Below are positions 8,226-18,086 of a stretch of DNA of 40,584 nt, piece after piece; positions within the stretch are counted from its first letter, which is position 1, and the number at the start of each line of letters is the position of its first letter. The stretch lies in contig CAMQTD010000003.1 in the NCBI GenBank assembly GCA_947036995.1, forward strand, positions 1 through 40,584. The letters run 5' to 3'. The notes under the pieces are model-generated. The model ran no database searches. It was not told where the DNA came from and worked only from the letters and a program-made list of their open reading frames with translations. Source of the DNA: an uncultured Parabacteroides sp. GTDB taxonomy: Bacteria; Bacteroidota; Bacteroidia; Bacteroidales; Tannerellaceae. Position numbers and translations under genes: made by a program.

Positions 8226-8242
8226 TATATGTTGTTGTTTAA

Positions 8243-9601
8243 TTATCTAAAACTAATTATTGTTGCTGCTTTTGCACTACCAATCTCTTTATTAATTGGG
8301 GTTACAGGCTTGGTATATGATGGCTCTAACTTCGTTTCCGGGTTACGCATATGCGAAATTGCCTTTGGATCTCTGTTATAGGTTGGGATCTCTTCCATTA
8401 AAGAGATCAATGCATCATCATCAAGCTCTTCTACACTCAGAACAACTGATTTAGAGCGTGTCGGAATTCTTCTAGAAGAGATATCTTCACCGTAGTAACG
8501 TCTGCGCAAATCTGATTCTGCTTGCTCTTTAAGTCGCTTATCCTCTAAACGACGAAATTCCTCTTCACTCATTCGGCTACTATCCATTGAGCGTGCATCG
8601 TATAAATCGGGAATGCTATCTACACCAAATCCAGTAGCTAAAATAGTTAATTTCACCTGTGTATCTAATGATTCATCAATGGCTGTACCCCAAATTACTT
8701 CAATATCACGACCAAATTGTTTCATGAATTCATGAATATGATTCATCTCTTCCATCAACAACTCTTTTTTCTTACTGAAAGAGACGTTTAATAATATTTT
8801 CTTAGCTGAACTGATATCGTTATTATTTAGTAGCGGCGAAGTTAAAGCGTCTTTTATTGCTTTACCTACACGCTCATCTCCTTCTCCAAAACCAGTACTC
8901 ATAATGGCAACTCCTCCATCTTTCATGGTAGAGTTAACATCGGCAAAGTCTAAGTTTATCAATCCTCTTACAGTGATAATCTCTGCAATACTCTTGGCTG
9001 CGATTGTTAATGTATCATCAGCTCTACCAAATGCATTTAGAATGGTTAGGTCTGAATATATTTCGCGCAAACGCTCATTGTTTATCACAAGTAAAGCATC
9101 TACATTTTTAGCAATTTCTTCGACACCTGTAAGGGCTTGCATAATCTTACGATCACCTTCAAAAACAAATGGAATTGTAACGATACCTACCGTTAGTATG
9201 CCTAAATCTTTTGCTACACGTGCAATCACTGGTGCAGCTCCTGTTCCGGTACCTCCACCCATTCCGGCTGTAATAAAAGCCATTTTGGTTCCGTCTGATA
9301 AAACGGAACGAATCTCATCCAAGCTTTCTTCTGCAGCCATGCGTGCACGTTCTGGTTTGTTACCTGCGCCTAACCCTTGTGTTATCTGTCTGCCAAGTGG
9401 TATTTTAACAGGTACTTCAGATTCAAAAAGTGCCTGATTATCGGTGTTTGCCAACACAAATTTAACGTCGTGAATACCTTCTCTATACATGTGTGTTACA
9501 GCATTACCGCCACCACCGCCAACACCTATAACCTTAATTATAGCTGGACTATCCGTATTAGGTTCAGTCGAATAGTTGAATTTCAATATTGTATCGTCCA
9601 T
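8243..9601 (-). CDS. ftsZ: Cell division GTPase FtsZ
   Basis: FtsZ is the tubulin-like GTPase that polymerises into the cytokinetic ring. Glycine-rich VIGVGGGGGNAV is near residue 24, the tubulin signature GGGTGTGAAP at 115-124, and the T7 loop NLDFADVNSTM supplies the catalytic acid. The GTPase core ends near residue 330. A charged, variable linker then leads to EEIPTYNRDP, which resembles the conserved C-terminal peptide that binds FtsA. About 42 residues follow that motif, so it is not at the very end as in many FtsZ proteins. The 452-residue length is longer than E. coli FtsZ (383). It lies 24 bases after ftsA. Confidence 0.97.
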   Translation of the reverse strand: MDDTILKFNYSTEPNTDSPAIIKVIGVGGGGGNAVTHMYREGIHDVKFVLANTDNQALFESEVPVKIPLGRQITQGLGAGNKPERARMAAEESLDEIRSVLSDGTKMAFITAGMGGGTGTGAAPVIARVAKDLGILTVGIVTIPFVFEGDRKIMQALTGVEEIAKNVDALLVINNERLREIYSDLTILNAFGRADDTLTIAAKSIAEIITVRGLINLDFADVNSTMKDGGVAIMSTGFGEGDERVGKAIKDALTSPLLNNNDISSAKKILLNVSFSKKKELLMEEMNHIHEFMKQFGRDIEVIWGTAIDESLDTQVKLTILATGFGVDSIPDLYDARSMDSSRMSEEEFRRLEDKRLKEQAESDLRRRYYGEDISSRRIPTRSKSVVLSVEELDDDALISLMEEIPTYNRDPKAISHMRNPETKLEPSYTKPVTPINKEIGSAKAATIISFR

Positions 9602-9625
9602 TGCAATTTTCTTTTTTTAGATTTG

Positions 9626-10954
9626 TTATTCAGTATCATCAGCAAAAAGCTTTGATGATAGACCGTCTATCATCTTTTTGAATGAATTACCTGTACCCTC
9701 TTTACGAGTGCGAGACTGAACATTTTTCTTCTCTTCTTTATGTTGTGGTTCTTCTACGATTGGTGTTGGTTCTTTATGTGTAGCAATCGGCTTAACTTCG
9801 ACAGTAGCACAATTATCTTTACCATACAGTAACAAACCAATAGCTGTAGCATATTCACAACTCGTTGTAATACTATCTTCTGTTTCTAAAAGAGATTTTC
9901 GCGCTGTGGCAAAGCGAACAGGCATATTAAATCTCTTCTTAATTACATCGGGTAGATCCTTAAGTAAAGCACCTCCTCCAGTGATAATAACACCAGCTCC
10001 CAATAGGCGATTCAAACCTAGTTGGTCTAATCTACTGTATATATTATCTAGGATTTCATGCACACGTGCTTCAATAATATTATTTAGCTCTGCAACTTTT
10101 ATTTCACGCATCTTAGTTCCTTCGGCAGAATTCACTTGCACTGTTTGGTCAGAAGCAAGATCAAAAATGGCACTTCCTTCATTTTTCTTGATACGTTCAG
10201 CTTCAGACTCTACAATATGTAAGCTTGTTATATCGCGTGTAATCAAATTTGAACCAAATGGAATAACAGTCAGATCCTTTAACAATCCATTTTTATATAC
10301 GGTTAGTGTAGTTACCCCAGCACCAAAACCTAGCATTGCACAACCTAAATCACGCTCGTCTTCGGTCAGCACCGCTTGTGCTAATGCCAATGGCGAAACT
10401 ACAACTTCTGCAATTTTAATTTTTGCTCGGTCTTCGATACTCTTAATTATATTTCTTTTTAAGGTAGGACGTCCAACAACTAACTTATATTTTACTTCTA
10501 TTTTATTACATGGAACTCCAATAGGAATCATCTCTTGCTTATCATCCAAAAAATAAACAGGGGATACAGCTGCTAAAACATCTAACATATCAGGGTGATA
10601 GCTACAGCACTCTTCGTACAAAGATTTAATAACATCGTCTGTAACAACACCATCTAATCCTAATACTCTTGAGACTCCGTAATCAATTGTTTTAATAGAT
10701 TGCCCGCCAACACCAATGTATAATTTGGCAATTGTTACTCCAGATAATTTATTCTCTAACTTACGAACTAATTTTTTTATTTTATTCGCAGTCTCTTCAA
10801 CATTATAGACACAACCGCGCCGTATACATGTTGTTGACACTTCTGTATCGTAGGCTATAACAGAGAGGGATCCTTGTGCATTACACTGCCCCACCATGCC
10901 TACCATACTAGAGGTACCTAAATCAATGGTTGCTATAAAGTCTGTATGTTTCAT
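9626..10954 (-). CDS. ftsA: Cell division protein FtsA
   Basis: FtsA is an actin-like ATPase that tethers FtsZ filaments to the inner membrane and recruits later division proteins. The ATP-binding folds are visible as FIATIDLGTSSMVGMVG at the N-terminus and GAGVIITGGGALLKDLPD in the C-terminal half. After residue about 385 a proline- and charge-rich linker leads to SFKKMIDGLSSKLF, which fits an amphipathic membrane-targeting helix. The 442 residues are typical for the phylum. It starts 6 bases after ftsQ and precedes ftsZ by 24, the classical ftsQ-ftsA-ftsZ order. Confidence 0.96.
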   Translation of the reverse strand: MKHTDFIATIDLGTSSMVGMVGQCNAQGSLSVIAYDTEVSTTCIRRGCVYNVEETANKIKKLVRKLENKLSGVTIAKLYIGVGGQSIKTIDYGVSRVLGLDGVVTDDVIKSLYEECCSYHPDMLDVLAAVSPVYFLDDKQEMIPIGVPCNKIEVKYKLVVGRPTLKRNIIKSIEDRAKIKIAEVVVSPLALAQAVLTEDERDLGCAMLGFGAGVTTLTVYKNGLLKDLTVIPFGSNLITRDITSLHIVESEAERIKKNEGSAIFDLASDQTVQVNSAEGTKMREIKVAELNNIIEARVHEILDNIYSRLDQLGLNRLLGAGVIITGGGALLKDLPDVIKKRFNMPVRFATARKSLLETEDSITTSCEYATAIGLLLYGKDNCATVEVKPIATHKEPTPIVEEPQHKEEKKNVQSRTRKEGTGNSFKKMIDGLSSKLFADDTE

Positions 10955-10960
10955 TCCTTT

Positions 10961-11689
10961 TTATTTTTTTGTACAAACAATCTGATTTTTAAACTTTAAA
11001 CTGACTGTTTTGTATCTATTCCAACCCACAACAGGGATTGCTTGTTCATAGAACAGTCTTAAATTCTGTAATTTCCCCTCAAAATTATCAATTTCGCCTA
11101 AAATAATTTGACATTGACCTACTCGAGGGACTAATACGATTTCATTATCAGATCGAACATAAATTTGGTCGATTTGATTATTCCAAAAATCATCGTTCTG
11201 CAAAAATAGTGCAAATTTGTATAACTTCTCCTTTACATACTCTTTTTTTGCATATCCAGTTACAATTGGGACATGCACAACATATCTATAAGATATTGGC
11301 ATGAAATTCCCCTCATTATCTATATAGTAGCTACCCGCATTATTTAGGACTCTAAGAATAGGTATTTTTTGAATTACATTCATTTTAATTCTTGCTGAGG
11401 GTGTTTTGTAAACCTCTACAGTTCGAATCATTTCGTTTTTCAAAAGTGCCATTTCTATTTTATGCGTATTAATTTCACTCATTTTTAACCCTTTTGGATT
11501 CAATGATGACTTTTTCAAAATAGAAACAACATCTGCTTCATTGACAAAGTGCTTATCCAAACTATCTTTGACAACAATTTGTATACCCACACAATCCTTA
11601 TCGCGCCCTTCTCCATAGAAAAAGAAGGCTGCAAAAACAAGATAGCAGGATATCAGCACAACCAATACAACAGAGAGTGTTCGAATCAT
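10961..11689 (-). CDS. ftsQ: Cell division protein FtsQ
   Basis: This bitopic inner-membrane protein links the cytoplasmic ring to periplasmic septal synthesis. A single hydrophobic helix at about residues 4-24 is followed by a POTRA-like region (near 30-105, with FVNEADVVSILKKSSLNPKG) and a beta domain ending in KTVSLKFKNQIVC. The sequence is weakly conserved, as is usual for Bacteroidota FtsQ, and identification leans on topology, 242-residue length and position between murC and ftsA. Its ATG overlaps the murC stop by 4 bases, implying translational coupling. Confidence 0.9.
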   Translation of the reverse strand: MIRTLSVVLVVLISCYLVFAAFFFYGEGRDKDCVGIQIVVKDSLDKHFVNEADVVSILKKSSLNPKGLKMSEINTHKIEMALLKNEMIRTVEVYKTPSARIKMNVIQKIPILRVLNNAGSYYIDNEGNFMPISYRYVVHVPIVTGYAKKEYVKEKLYKFALFLQNDDFWNNQIDQIYVRSDNEIVLVPRVGQCQIILGEIDNFEGKLQNLRLFYEQAIPVVGWNRYKTVSLKFKNQIVCTKK

Positions 11690-13062
11690 TTTGTTTCTAA
11701 AATATTTTTAACGGGTGATACTAAGCGATCAATATCACCTGCTCCAAGCATTAATACTATGTCAAAGGTACTGTTTTTTACAACTAAAAGCAATTCTTCT
11801 TTACTACAAAGTTGTTTCTTTTTAATAGTTACACGATCCAGTATTAACTGAGATGTTATACCCTCAATAGGCTCTTCTCGTGCAGGATATATATCTAAAA
11901 GAATTAATTCGTCTAAAAGAGATAATGCTTTTGCAAATTCATCTATAAAATCGCGTGTGCGTGAATACAAATGAGGCTGAAACACACCCGTTACTTTACG
12001 CCCTGTGTAAAGGGCTTTGACAGAAAGAATACTTGCTTCTAATTCTGTTGGATGGTGTGCATAATCGTCTATCAAAACAAGATTATCTCTTTTGATATGA
12101 AAATCGAATCTACGACGTGGACCTTCAAAAGAAGCAATCGACTCTTTTAATTCTGTAAAACTAGCACCTGCAATCCAGGCTGCTGCCATAGATGCTACGG
12201 CATTTTCAATATTTATTTCGGCAGGAACTCCTAAATTAACATCACGAATGGCTCCCATTGGTGTTATAAAGTCAAATGTAATTTTACCATTTCCAATCAA
12301 AACATTTTCAGCTCTAAAATCTCCGCCATCTGCAACAGAATAGGTATATTGAATAACACCTGGCTGTAAACGTGGTGTTACATCAATTCCTTTTTTTACA
12401 ATTAGATAACCATCAGGACGTATCAAAGAGGTAAAATGCTCAAAGCTCTCGCGATAAGCCTCTGCTGTTCCATAAATATCAAGATGATCAGGGTCTGCAG
12501 AAGTTATTACTGCAATATAAGGATTTAACTGATGAAACGATCGATCGTATTCATCAGCTTCAATCACCGTATATTCACTTGTATCTGAGAGTAATAGATT
12601 ACTCTCGTAATTCTTTAATATACCACCTAAGAAAGCATTACAGTCGACTGTTGATTGCTTTAACAAATGTGCTGCCATCGAAGATGTTGTTGTTTTACCA
12701 TGTGTACCAGCAAAACAAATACCTTTTGAATAGCGTGTTATTATTCCGAGAACTTCGGCTCTTTTTTTGATTTCGAACTGATTGTCTCTAAAATAACACA
12801 ATTCTGTGTGAGATGCTGGAATAGCTGGTGTATATACTACTAACGTTTGCTGAGGGTCTTTACAATAAGCTGGAATAAAGGCTACATTATCTTCGTAATG
12901 TATAGCTGCTCCCTCTTTATTTAAAGCCTCTGTTAGATCAGTAGCTGTACGGTCGTAACCTGCAACACTTTTGTTTATGGATAGAAAGTAGCGAGCTAAA
13001 GCACTCATCCCAATCCCTCCAACTCCAACAAAATAAACCGATTTGATTTTTTGTATATCCAT
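11686..13062 (-). CDS. murC: UDP-N-acetylmuramate--L-alanine ligase
   Basis: MurC adds L-alanine to UDP-MurNAc, the first amino-acid step of the peptidoglycan stem peptide, in the cytoplasm. The 458-residue protein has the N-terminal UDP-binding fold YFVGVGGIGMSALA, the Mur-ligase ATP loop CFAGTHGKTTTSSM, the metal/substrate segment VIEADEYDRSF and the C-terminal IDDYAHHPTE. It begins 1 base after murG and overlaps the start of ftsQ. Confidence 0.97.
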   Translation of the reverse strand: MDIQKIKSVYFVGVGGIGMSALARYFLSINKSVAGYDRTATDLTEALNKEGAAIHYEDNVAFIPAYCKDPQQTLVVYTPAIPASHTELCYFRDNQFEIKKRAEVLGIITRYSKGICFAGTHGKTTTSSMAAHLLKQSTVDCNAFLGGILKNYESNLLLSDTSEYTVIEADEYDRSFHQLNPYIAVITSADPDHLDIYGTAEAYRESFEHFTSLIRPDGYLIVKKGIDVTPRLQPGVIQYTYSVADGGDFRAENVLIGNGKITFDFITPMGAIRDVNLGVPAEINIENAVASMAAAWIAGASFTELKESIASFEGPRRRFDFHIKRDNLVLIDDYAHHPTELEASILSVKALYTGRKVTGVFQPHLYSRTRDFIDEFAKALSLLDELILLDIYPAREEPIEGITSQLILDRVTIKKKQLCSKEELLLVVKNSTFDIVLMLGAGDIDRLVSPVKNILETK

Positions 13063-13063
13063 C

Positions 13064-14185
13064 TTATTTTTTAGCCTTACTAGGTTCTACTATTTTTAGT
13101 ATTTCATCTACAATCCGATCCGCAGCATTACGCAGTGCTAAATCGGCTATATGACTACTCATTTTTTTTAATTGTGAATCATCTCGAACAACATCTAATG
13201 CCGTTACAAATAATTTTGAACGTGCCTCCATATCTGTAATCATAATCGCTGCCTCTTTTTGAACTAGTGCCTGTGCATTTTTAGTTTGATGATCTTCAGC
13301 TACATTAGGAGAGGGAACTAATATTACAGGCTTTTTCAACAGACACAACTCTGAGATAGAGCTGGCACCTGCACGCGAAATAACTAAATCGGCTAGCGCA
13401 TAGGCATAATCCATTCGGTTGATAAAGTCTGCATGATAAATTTTAATTCCTCTATATGCCTTTAAAAACTTAGTCGCTTCTTTGTAGTATAACTTCCCTG
13501 TCTGCCAAATTAGTTGCACATCATCAGCTTCAAATAGGGTATCAAGAGAAGCTATTACACTTGCATTAATTGTTTTTGCCCCTAGGCTTCCTCCTACAAC
13601 TAGGATTGTTTTTTTACCTTTCGTTAATCCAAAATAAGCCAAGGCTTCATCCTTTTTATCTAGCGCTTCTTCTAAGTCTTGCCTTACAGGATTACCTGTT
13701 ATTGTTATTTTATCTGCAGGGAAGAATTGTTCCATCCCTTCGTACGCAACACAAATCCGATTGGCAGATCGTGCTAATAGTTTATTCGTAACACCTGCAT
13801 AAGAATTCTGTTCTTGAATCAATGTTGGTATACCCAACCAACTAGATACACGTAGTACAGGTCCACTAGCAAACCCTCCAACGCCAATAGCAATATTGGG
13901 TTTGAATGATCGAATTGTTGCATAGGCTTTAAACAGACTTTTAATCAATTGATAACCCACTTTGATATTTTTCAATAAGTGAGCACGATCAAATCCACTC
14001 ACTGGCAGTCCAACAATTTTATACCCTGCTGCTGGCACCTTTTCCATTTCCATTCGGTTCTCGGCTCCTACAAAAAGGATCTCCACCGATGGATTACGTT
14101 GTTTTAGCTTGTTGGCAATAGATATGGCTGGAAATATATGACCTCCAGTTCCACCTCCACTTATTATTATACGATATTTTTTCAT
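13064..14185 (-). CDS. murG: Lipid II synthase (GlcNAc transferase) MurG
   Basis: MurG transfers GlcNAc from UDP-GlcNAc to lipid I at the cytoplasmic face of the membrane, giving lipid II. It is a GT-B fold glycosyltransferase of 373 residues. The N-terminal glycine loop is ISGGGTGGHIFPA, followed by GVGGFASGPVL and IQEQNSYAGVTNKLL. The C-terminal half has VVGGSLGAKTIN and the donor-binding ISRAGASSISEL. It sits between ftsW (17 bases) and murC (1 base), in the conserved ftsW-murG-murC order. Confidence 0.97.
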   Translation of the reverse strand: MKKYRIIISGGGTGGHIFPAISIANKLKQRNPSVEILFVGAENRMEMEKVPAAGYKIVGLPVSGFDRAHLLKNIKVGYQLIKSLFKAYATIRSFKPNIAIGVGGFASGPVLRVSSWLGIPTLIQEQNSYAGVTNKLLARSANRICVAYEGMEQFFPADKITITGNPVRQDLEEALDKKDEALAYFGLTKGKKTILVVGGSLGAKTINASVIASLDTLFEADDVQLIWQTGKLYYKEATKFLKAYRGIKIYHADFINRMDYAYALADLVISRAGASSISELCLLKKPVILVPSPNVAEDHQTKNAQALVQKEAAIMITDMEARSKLFVTALDVVRDDSQLKKMSSHIADLALRNAADRIVDEILKIVEPSKAKK

Positions 14186-14202
14186 CTCTTCTCTATTTAG
14201 TG

Positions 14203-15447
14203 CTATTCGATAGCATAAGTTGATTCGTTCAAATTATTATTTATCAATTCGTCTGCTACTAATGGTTCTACTGGCTCAACAGGTTGATCTTCGTCACCCA
14301 TGTGTGCAGTAAAACGACTAATACTTAATATTATTCCAAAATAGACACATGTAAGTACTGTTGATGTACCACCACGACTCATAAGAGGTAATGGCTGACC
14401 CGTTACAGGAAATAAACTTACTGCTACGGCAATATTAATCAATGCTTGAATCACTAAAAGCAATCCACATCCTAAAATTAAATACTTCGGAAATAGACTA
14501 TTACATTTGCGTGCAATTACACCAACTCTGAACAACAGCATAATATACAGCAATAAAACGAACAAACCACCCACTAAACCCATCTCTTCGATAACTATAG
14601 CATAAATAAAATCGGAATATGCTTGTGGTAAAAAATCACGTTGCTGTCCATGCCCTGGCATTTTACCAAAAACACCGCCTCTTGCTATTGCTATTTTTGC
14701 ATGTGAAACTTGATAGTTTTCATCATTTATTCTGTAGGTATTAATATCTAGCACATTTTCTTCAGAAGAAAAATTTGTAATTCTATTTTGCCATGTACCC
14801 AATCGTTTGGGCATTTTATCCATTGCACTGGCAGGTGTAAAATAGAGTATACTAAAAAACAGTGCTATAAGTATCCCAATTACTCCTGCTAAAGAGATCA
14901 ATCTTTTAAATGAAATATCTCCTATAAACATCATCAAATATGAGACTGTAAACAACAATGCTGCTGTAGAAAGGTTTTCGGTAAATATTAAAGCACAGGT
15001 AGCCACAACACCTACCACAATAATGCGAAACATCTGTTTTTCCGAATACTTTTTTAGCGAACTGAGTGTCAGTGAAATAAAGATCAAGCAGCCCAACTTG
15101 GCTAATTCAGATGGCTGAAATGGCACACCTGCTATAGATAACCAGCGCTGCGTATCATTAACCTCTGCTCCCAATACCAGCGTTAGAGCAAGCATCACTA
15201 TCGAAATAGGAAAGAACACCACACCTGCTTTGAGGTATTTAACAGGTAAATTATGTATAATAAGTGCTACAACTGTTCCTGCCAATAAAAACATGGTGTG
15301 ACGCATAATCGGACTCCAGTGATTGGCATGCTTATAAGCTAACATACTTGTTGCACTAAAAACTTCAACAACAGAGATTAGACACAAAAACATGTATATA
15401 ATCCAAATAACTCTGTCTCCTTTAAATAATTTATTTGCTAAATCCAT
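14203..15447 (-). CDS. ftsW: SEDS-family septal glycan polymerase FtsW
   Basis: FtsW is a polytopic inner-membrane SEDS protein that polymerises lipid II at the septum together with its partner penicillin-binding protein, FtsI. The 414 residues hold about ten hydrophobic segments. SEDS hallmarks are RWLSIAGVPFQPSELAKLG, the extracellular loop with GGVFGKMPGHGQQRDFLPQAYSDFI, the EEMGLVGG stretch and the terminal PLPLMSRGGTS. The acidic C-terminal tail (EDQPVEPVEPL) is probably cytoplasmic. FtsI is encoded in the same cluster, as expected for a working pair. Confidence 0.96.
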   Translation of the reverse strand: MDLANKLFKGDRVIWIIYMFLCLISVVEVFSATSMLAYKHANHWSPIMRHTMFLLAGTVVALIIHNLPVKYLKAGVVFFPISIVMLALTLVLGAEVNDTQRWLSIAGVPFQPSELAKLGCLIFISLTLSSLKKYSEKQMFRIIVVGVVATCALIFTENLSTAALLFTVSYLMMFIGDISFKRLISLAGVIGILIALFFSILYFTPASAMDKMPKRLGTWQNRITNFSSEENVLDINTYRINDENYQVSHAKIAIARGGVFGKMPGHGQQRDFLPQAYSDFIYAIVIEEMGLVGGLFVLLLYIMLLFRVGVIARKCNSLFPKYLILGCGLLLVIQALINIAVAVSLFPVTGQPLPLMSRGGTSTVLTCVYFGIILSISRFTAHMGDEDQPVEPVEPLVADELINNNLNESTYAIE

Positions 15448-15459
15448 GTGTATATATAT

Positions 15460-16812
15460 TTAAAGATTACGAACAGCTGTTTTAAATTGATTGCCTCGAT
15501 CCTCGTAGCTTGTAAACAGATCAAAACTTGCACAACAAGGTGAAAGTAATACGGTCTGTCCTTTAGTTGTATTTCGGTAGGCAATATCAACAGCCTCCTC
15601 CATCGAGTTCGCATCTTTAATACAAGCAACCGCTCCATCAAAAAAAGCATGAAGCTTCGTGTTGTCTACGCCTAAAAAGATCAAACACTTAACCTTTTCT
15701 TTCACTAAAGCCTCTATCTCTATATAGTCGTTTCCTTTATCTGTTCCACCTAAAATAAGTGTGAGATCAGTACGAACACTTTGTAGTGCATACCAGCAAG
15801 CGTTTACATTGGTGGCTTTAGAATCGTTGATATAATCAACTCCACGCACACGTGCAACTTTCTCTAGCCGATGTTCTACACCTAAGAAATCACTTAGCGA
15901 AGCTCTTATTTGGTCATTATGAATATCTAATAACTTTGCTGAAATACCTGATGCTAACGAGTTATACACATTGTGTGTTCCCAACAAAGCTAGTAAATCT
16001 TGCTCCATAACAAATTCACCTTGTGGGGTTTTAAAAACTAACTCGCCATCCTCCACATAGCCTTTAGTCTCTTCATCTTTGTGAAGGCTAAAAGGAAAAC
16101 ATGAGGCAGCAGGTGTATATTTTGACAACTCTTTTTTTATAATCGGATCGTCGTTCCAATAGATAAAAGCATCTTGTTCTGTTTGATTTTGTAAAATTCG
16201 GAATTTTGCATCAATATAATTTTGCATTTCATAATTATATCGATCCAAGTGATCTGGCGTTACATTCAACAGTATAGCAATGTCTGCTTTGAATTTATAC
16301 ATATTATCCAATTGAAAACTACTCAATTCAATTACATAATAATCATGTGGATCTATTGCTACTTGTAATGCCAAACTATGACCTACATTTCCTGCTAATC
16401 CAACATCTAAACCTGCTTCTTTTAATATATGATAGGTCAACATGGTAGTGGTTGTTTTCCCATTGCTACCTGTAATACATACCATTTTAGCTTGCGTATA
16501 TCTCCCGGCAAATTCTATTTCAGAAAGAATTGGGATCTCTTTCGCTATTATTTTCTTTATTATAGGTGCTTTGTCTGGTATGCCTGGACTTTTAATAATC
16601 TCTGTAGCATCCAATATAGACTCCTCTGTATGCGTACCCTCTTCCCACGTTATATTATATGTATTCAACAACGCTTTATACGCTGGTTTGATTTCAGATT
16701 TATCTGAAACCAAAACAATAAATCCTTTTAACTTAGCCAATATAGCGGCACCAGTACCACTCTCTCCAGCACCTAGTATAACTATCTTTTTTTGAATATT
16801 TGTAGCATCCAT
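15460..16812 (-). CDS. murD: UDP-MurNAc-L-Ala:D-Glu ligase
   Basis: MurD adds D-glutamate to UDP-MurNAc-L-Ala. The track gives 470 residues from an upstream start inside mraY. I choose the ATG of MDATNIQKKIVILGAG at 16812 (450 residues), 2 bases after the mraY stop, because the extra 20 residues precede the conserved Rossmann start and would overlap mraY. Motifs are the N-terminal VILGAGESGTGAA, the ATP loop CITGSNGKTTTTM, NVTPDHLDRY, and the C-terminal YINDSKATNVNA and LILGGTDKG. All are characteristic of MurD. Confidence 0.95.
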   Translation of the reverse strand: MDATNIQKKIVILGAGESGTGAAILAKLKGFIVLVSDKSEIKPAYKALLNTYNITWEEGTHTEESILDATEIIKSPGIPDKAPIIKKIIAKEIPILSEIEFAGRYTQAKMVCITGSNGKTTTTMLTYHILKEAGLDVGLAGNVGHSLALQVAIDPHDYYVIELSSFQLDNMYKFKADIAILLNVTPDHLDRYNYEMQNYIDAKFRILQNQTEQDAFIYWNDDPIIKKELSKYTPAASCFPFSLHKDEETKGYVEDGELVFKTPQGEFVMEQDLLALLGTHNVYNSLASGISAKLLDIHNDQIRASLSDFLGVEHRLEKVARVRGVDYINDSKATNVNACWYALQSVRTDLTLILGGTDKGNDYIEIEALVKEKVKCLIFLGVDNTKLHAFFDGAVACIKDANSMEEAVDIAYRNTTKGQTVLLSPCCASFDLFTSYEDRGNQFKTAVRNL

Positions 16813-16814
16813 AG

Positions 16815-18074
16815 TTAACGCATTTTTAATGTTACGATTGTCAATACAGCCAAAACGATTCCTATCAACCAAAAACGAACTACTATTTTTGATTCAGGAA
16901 CAACCATATATGGTTTCTGAATTAAAGCCTGTATCCCTGAATTTCCTGCCTTTTGAAAATGATGATGTAAAGGTGTCATTTTAAAGATTCGCTTACCAGC
17001 ACCATATTTCTTTTTTGTTATCTTAAAGTAAGCAACCTGCATCATAACAGATAAACTCTCTACTAAAAAGATACCACACAACATAGGGATTAATAACTCT
17101 TTGCGGATAATAATAGCAAATACAGCAATTACTCCACCAAGCATCAAACTGCCTGTATCTCCCATAAAGACTTGTGCTGGATATGAATTGTACCACAAAA
17201 ACCCTACTGTTGCGCCAATAAATGCTGCTGCAAATATAACCAACTCTTCGGCATGAGGTATAAACATTATATTCAAAAACGAAGCGAATTGAACGTGGGA
17301 GGACATATATGCCAATATCCCAAGCGAAACACCAATAATTGCAGAACTTCCCGCAGCTAATCCATCAAGCCCATCGGTTAAATTGGCTCCATTAGACACT
17401 GCTGTTACTACAAATATAGTCATTATCACAAATAGTAGCCAAGCTGCTTCCTCTTTGTAATCCCCTGTCCATGAGACAAGCTGCGCATAATCAAAATTAT
17501 TATTCTTTAGAAAAGGAATCGTTGTTTTTGTCGATTTCACCTCTTCTGTCGGATAACGCACATCTTCAATTACATTGTTATTATTTACTTCTAGATTTTC
17601 TCGAATCACAACATCTGGACTTAAATAAAGGGTGACACCAACAATCAAGCCCAATCCTATTTGGGCTATAATTTTGAATTTACCTTTTAATCCATCTTTA
17701 TCCTTTTTAAATACTTTGATATAATCATCTATAAAACCTAACGCTCCAAGCCAAACCGTTGTGAAAAGCATTAATAACAGATAAATATTATCTAACTTTG
17801 CAAACAACAATGATGGAATAATGATCGATATTAAAATAATAACACCTCCCATAGTTGGTGTTCCTTTCTTACTCATTTGGCCTTCAAGACCTAAATTCCG
17901 AACCGTTTCTCCAATCTGAAAGTATTGTAATTTATCTATAATACGCCTTCCAATAACGGTCGAAATCAATAAGGAAACGATCAATGCCAAAGATGATCTC
18001 ACTGAAATGTATCTAAACATACCAGCTCCTGGAAAATCTAACTGATCTAAATAACTAAATAGATAATATAACAT
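16815..18074 (-). CDS. mraY: Phospho-MurNAc-pentapeptide translocase
   Basis: MraY makes lipid I by transferring phospho-MurNAc-pentapeptide to undecaprenyl phosphate in the inner membrane. Family motifs are [11 protein letters not shown] (69-79), FIDDYIK with the Asp pair 116-117, [12 protein letters not shown] (231-242), and the histidine motif MTPLHHHF near the C-terminus. The protein has 419 residues against about 360 in E. coli. The extra length lies mainly in a hydrophilic loop at about 152-210, rich in Asn, Glu and Lys, between transmembrane segments. Longer MraY proteins are, to my knowledge, typical of Bacteroidota. Confidence 0.97.
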   Translation of the reverse strand: MLYYLFSYLDQLDFPGAGMFRYISVRSSLALIVSLLISTVIGRRIIDKLQYFQIGETVRNLGLEGQMSKKGTPTMGGVIILISIIIPSLLFAKLDNIYLLLMLFTTVWLGALGFIDDYIKVFKKDKDGLKGKFKIIAQIGLGLIVGVTLYLSPDVVIRENLEVNNNNVIEDVRYPTEEVKSTKTTIPFLKNNNFDYAQLVSWTGDYKEEAAWLLFVIMTIFVVTAVSNGANLTDGLDGLAAGSSAIIGVSLGILAYMSSHVQFASFLNIMFIPHAEELVIFAAAFIGATVGFLWYNSYPAQVFMGDTGSLMLGGVIAVFAIIIRKELLIPMLCGIFLVESLSVMMQVAYFKITKKKYGAGKRIFKMTPLHHHFQKAGNSGIQALIQKPYMVVPESKIVVRFWLIGIVLAVLTIVTLKMR

Positions 18075-18086
18075 TGCGTTCCCTTC

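Noticed and set aside
8904-9437. 177-aa plus-strand ORF inside ftsZ, and the similar 216-aa ORF inside ftsA (9906-10556)
   Set aside because: They are antisense shadows of strongly conserved genes; the sense proteins are unambiguous.
16813-16872. N-terminal extension of MurD overlapping mraY
   Set aside because: It adds 20 residues before the Rossmann start and would overlap mraY by about 58 bases, while an ATG lies 2 bases after the mraY stop.
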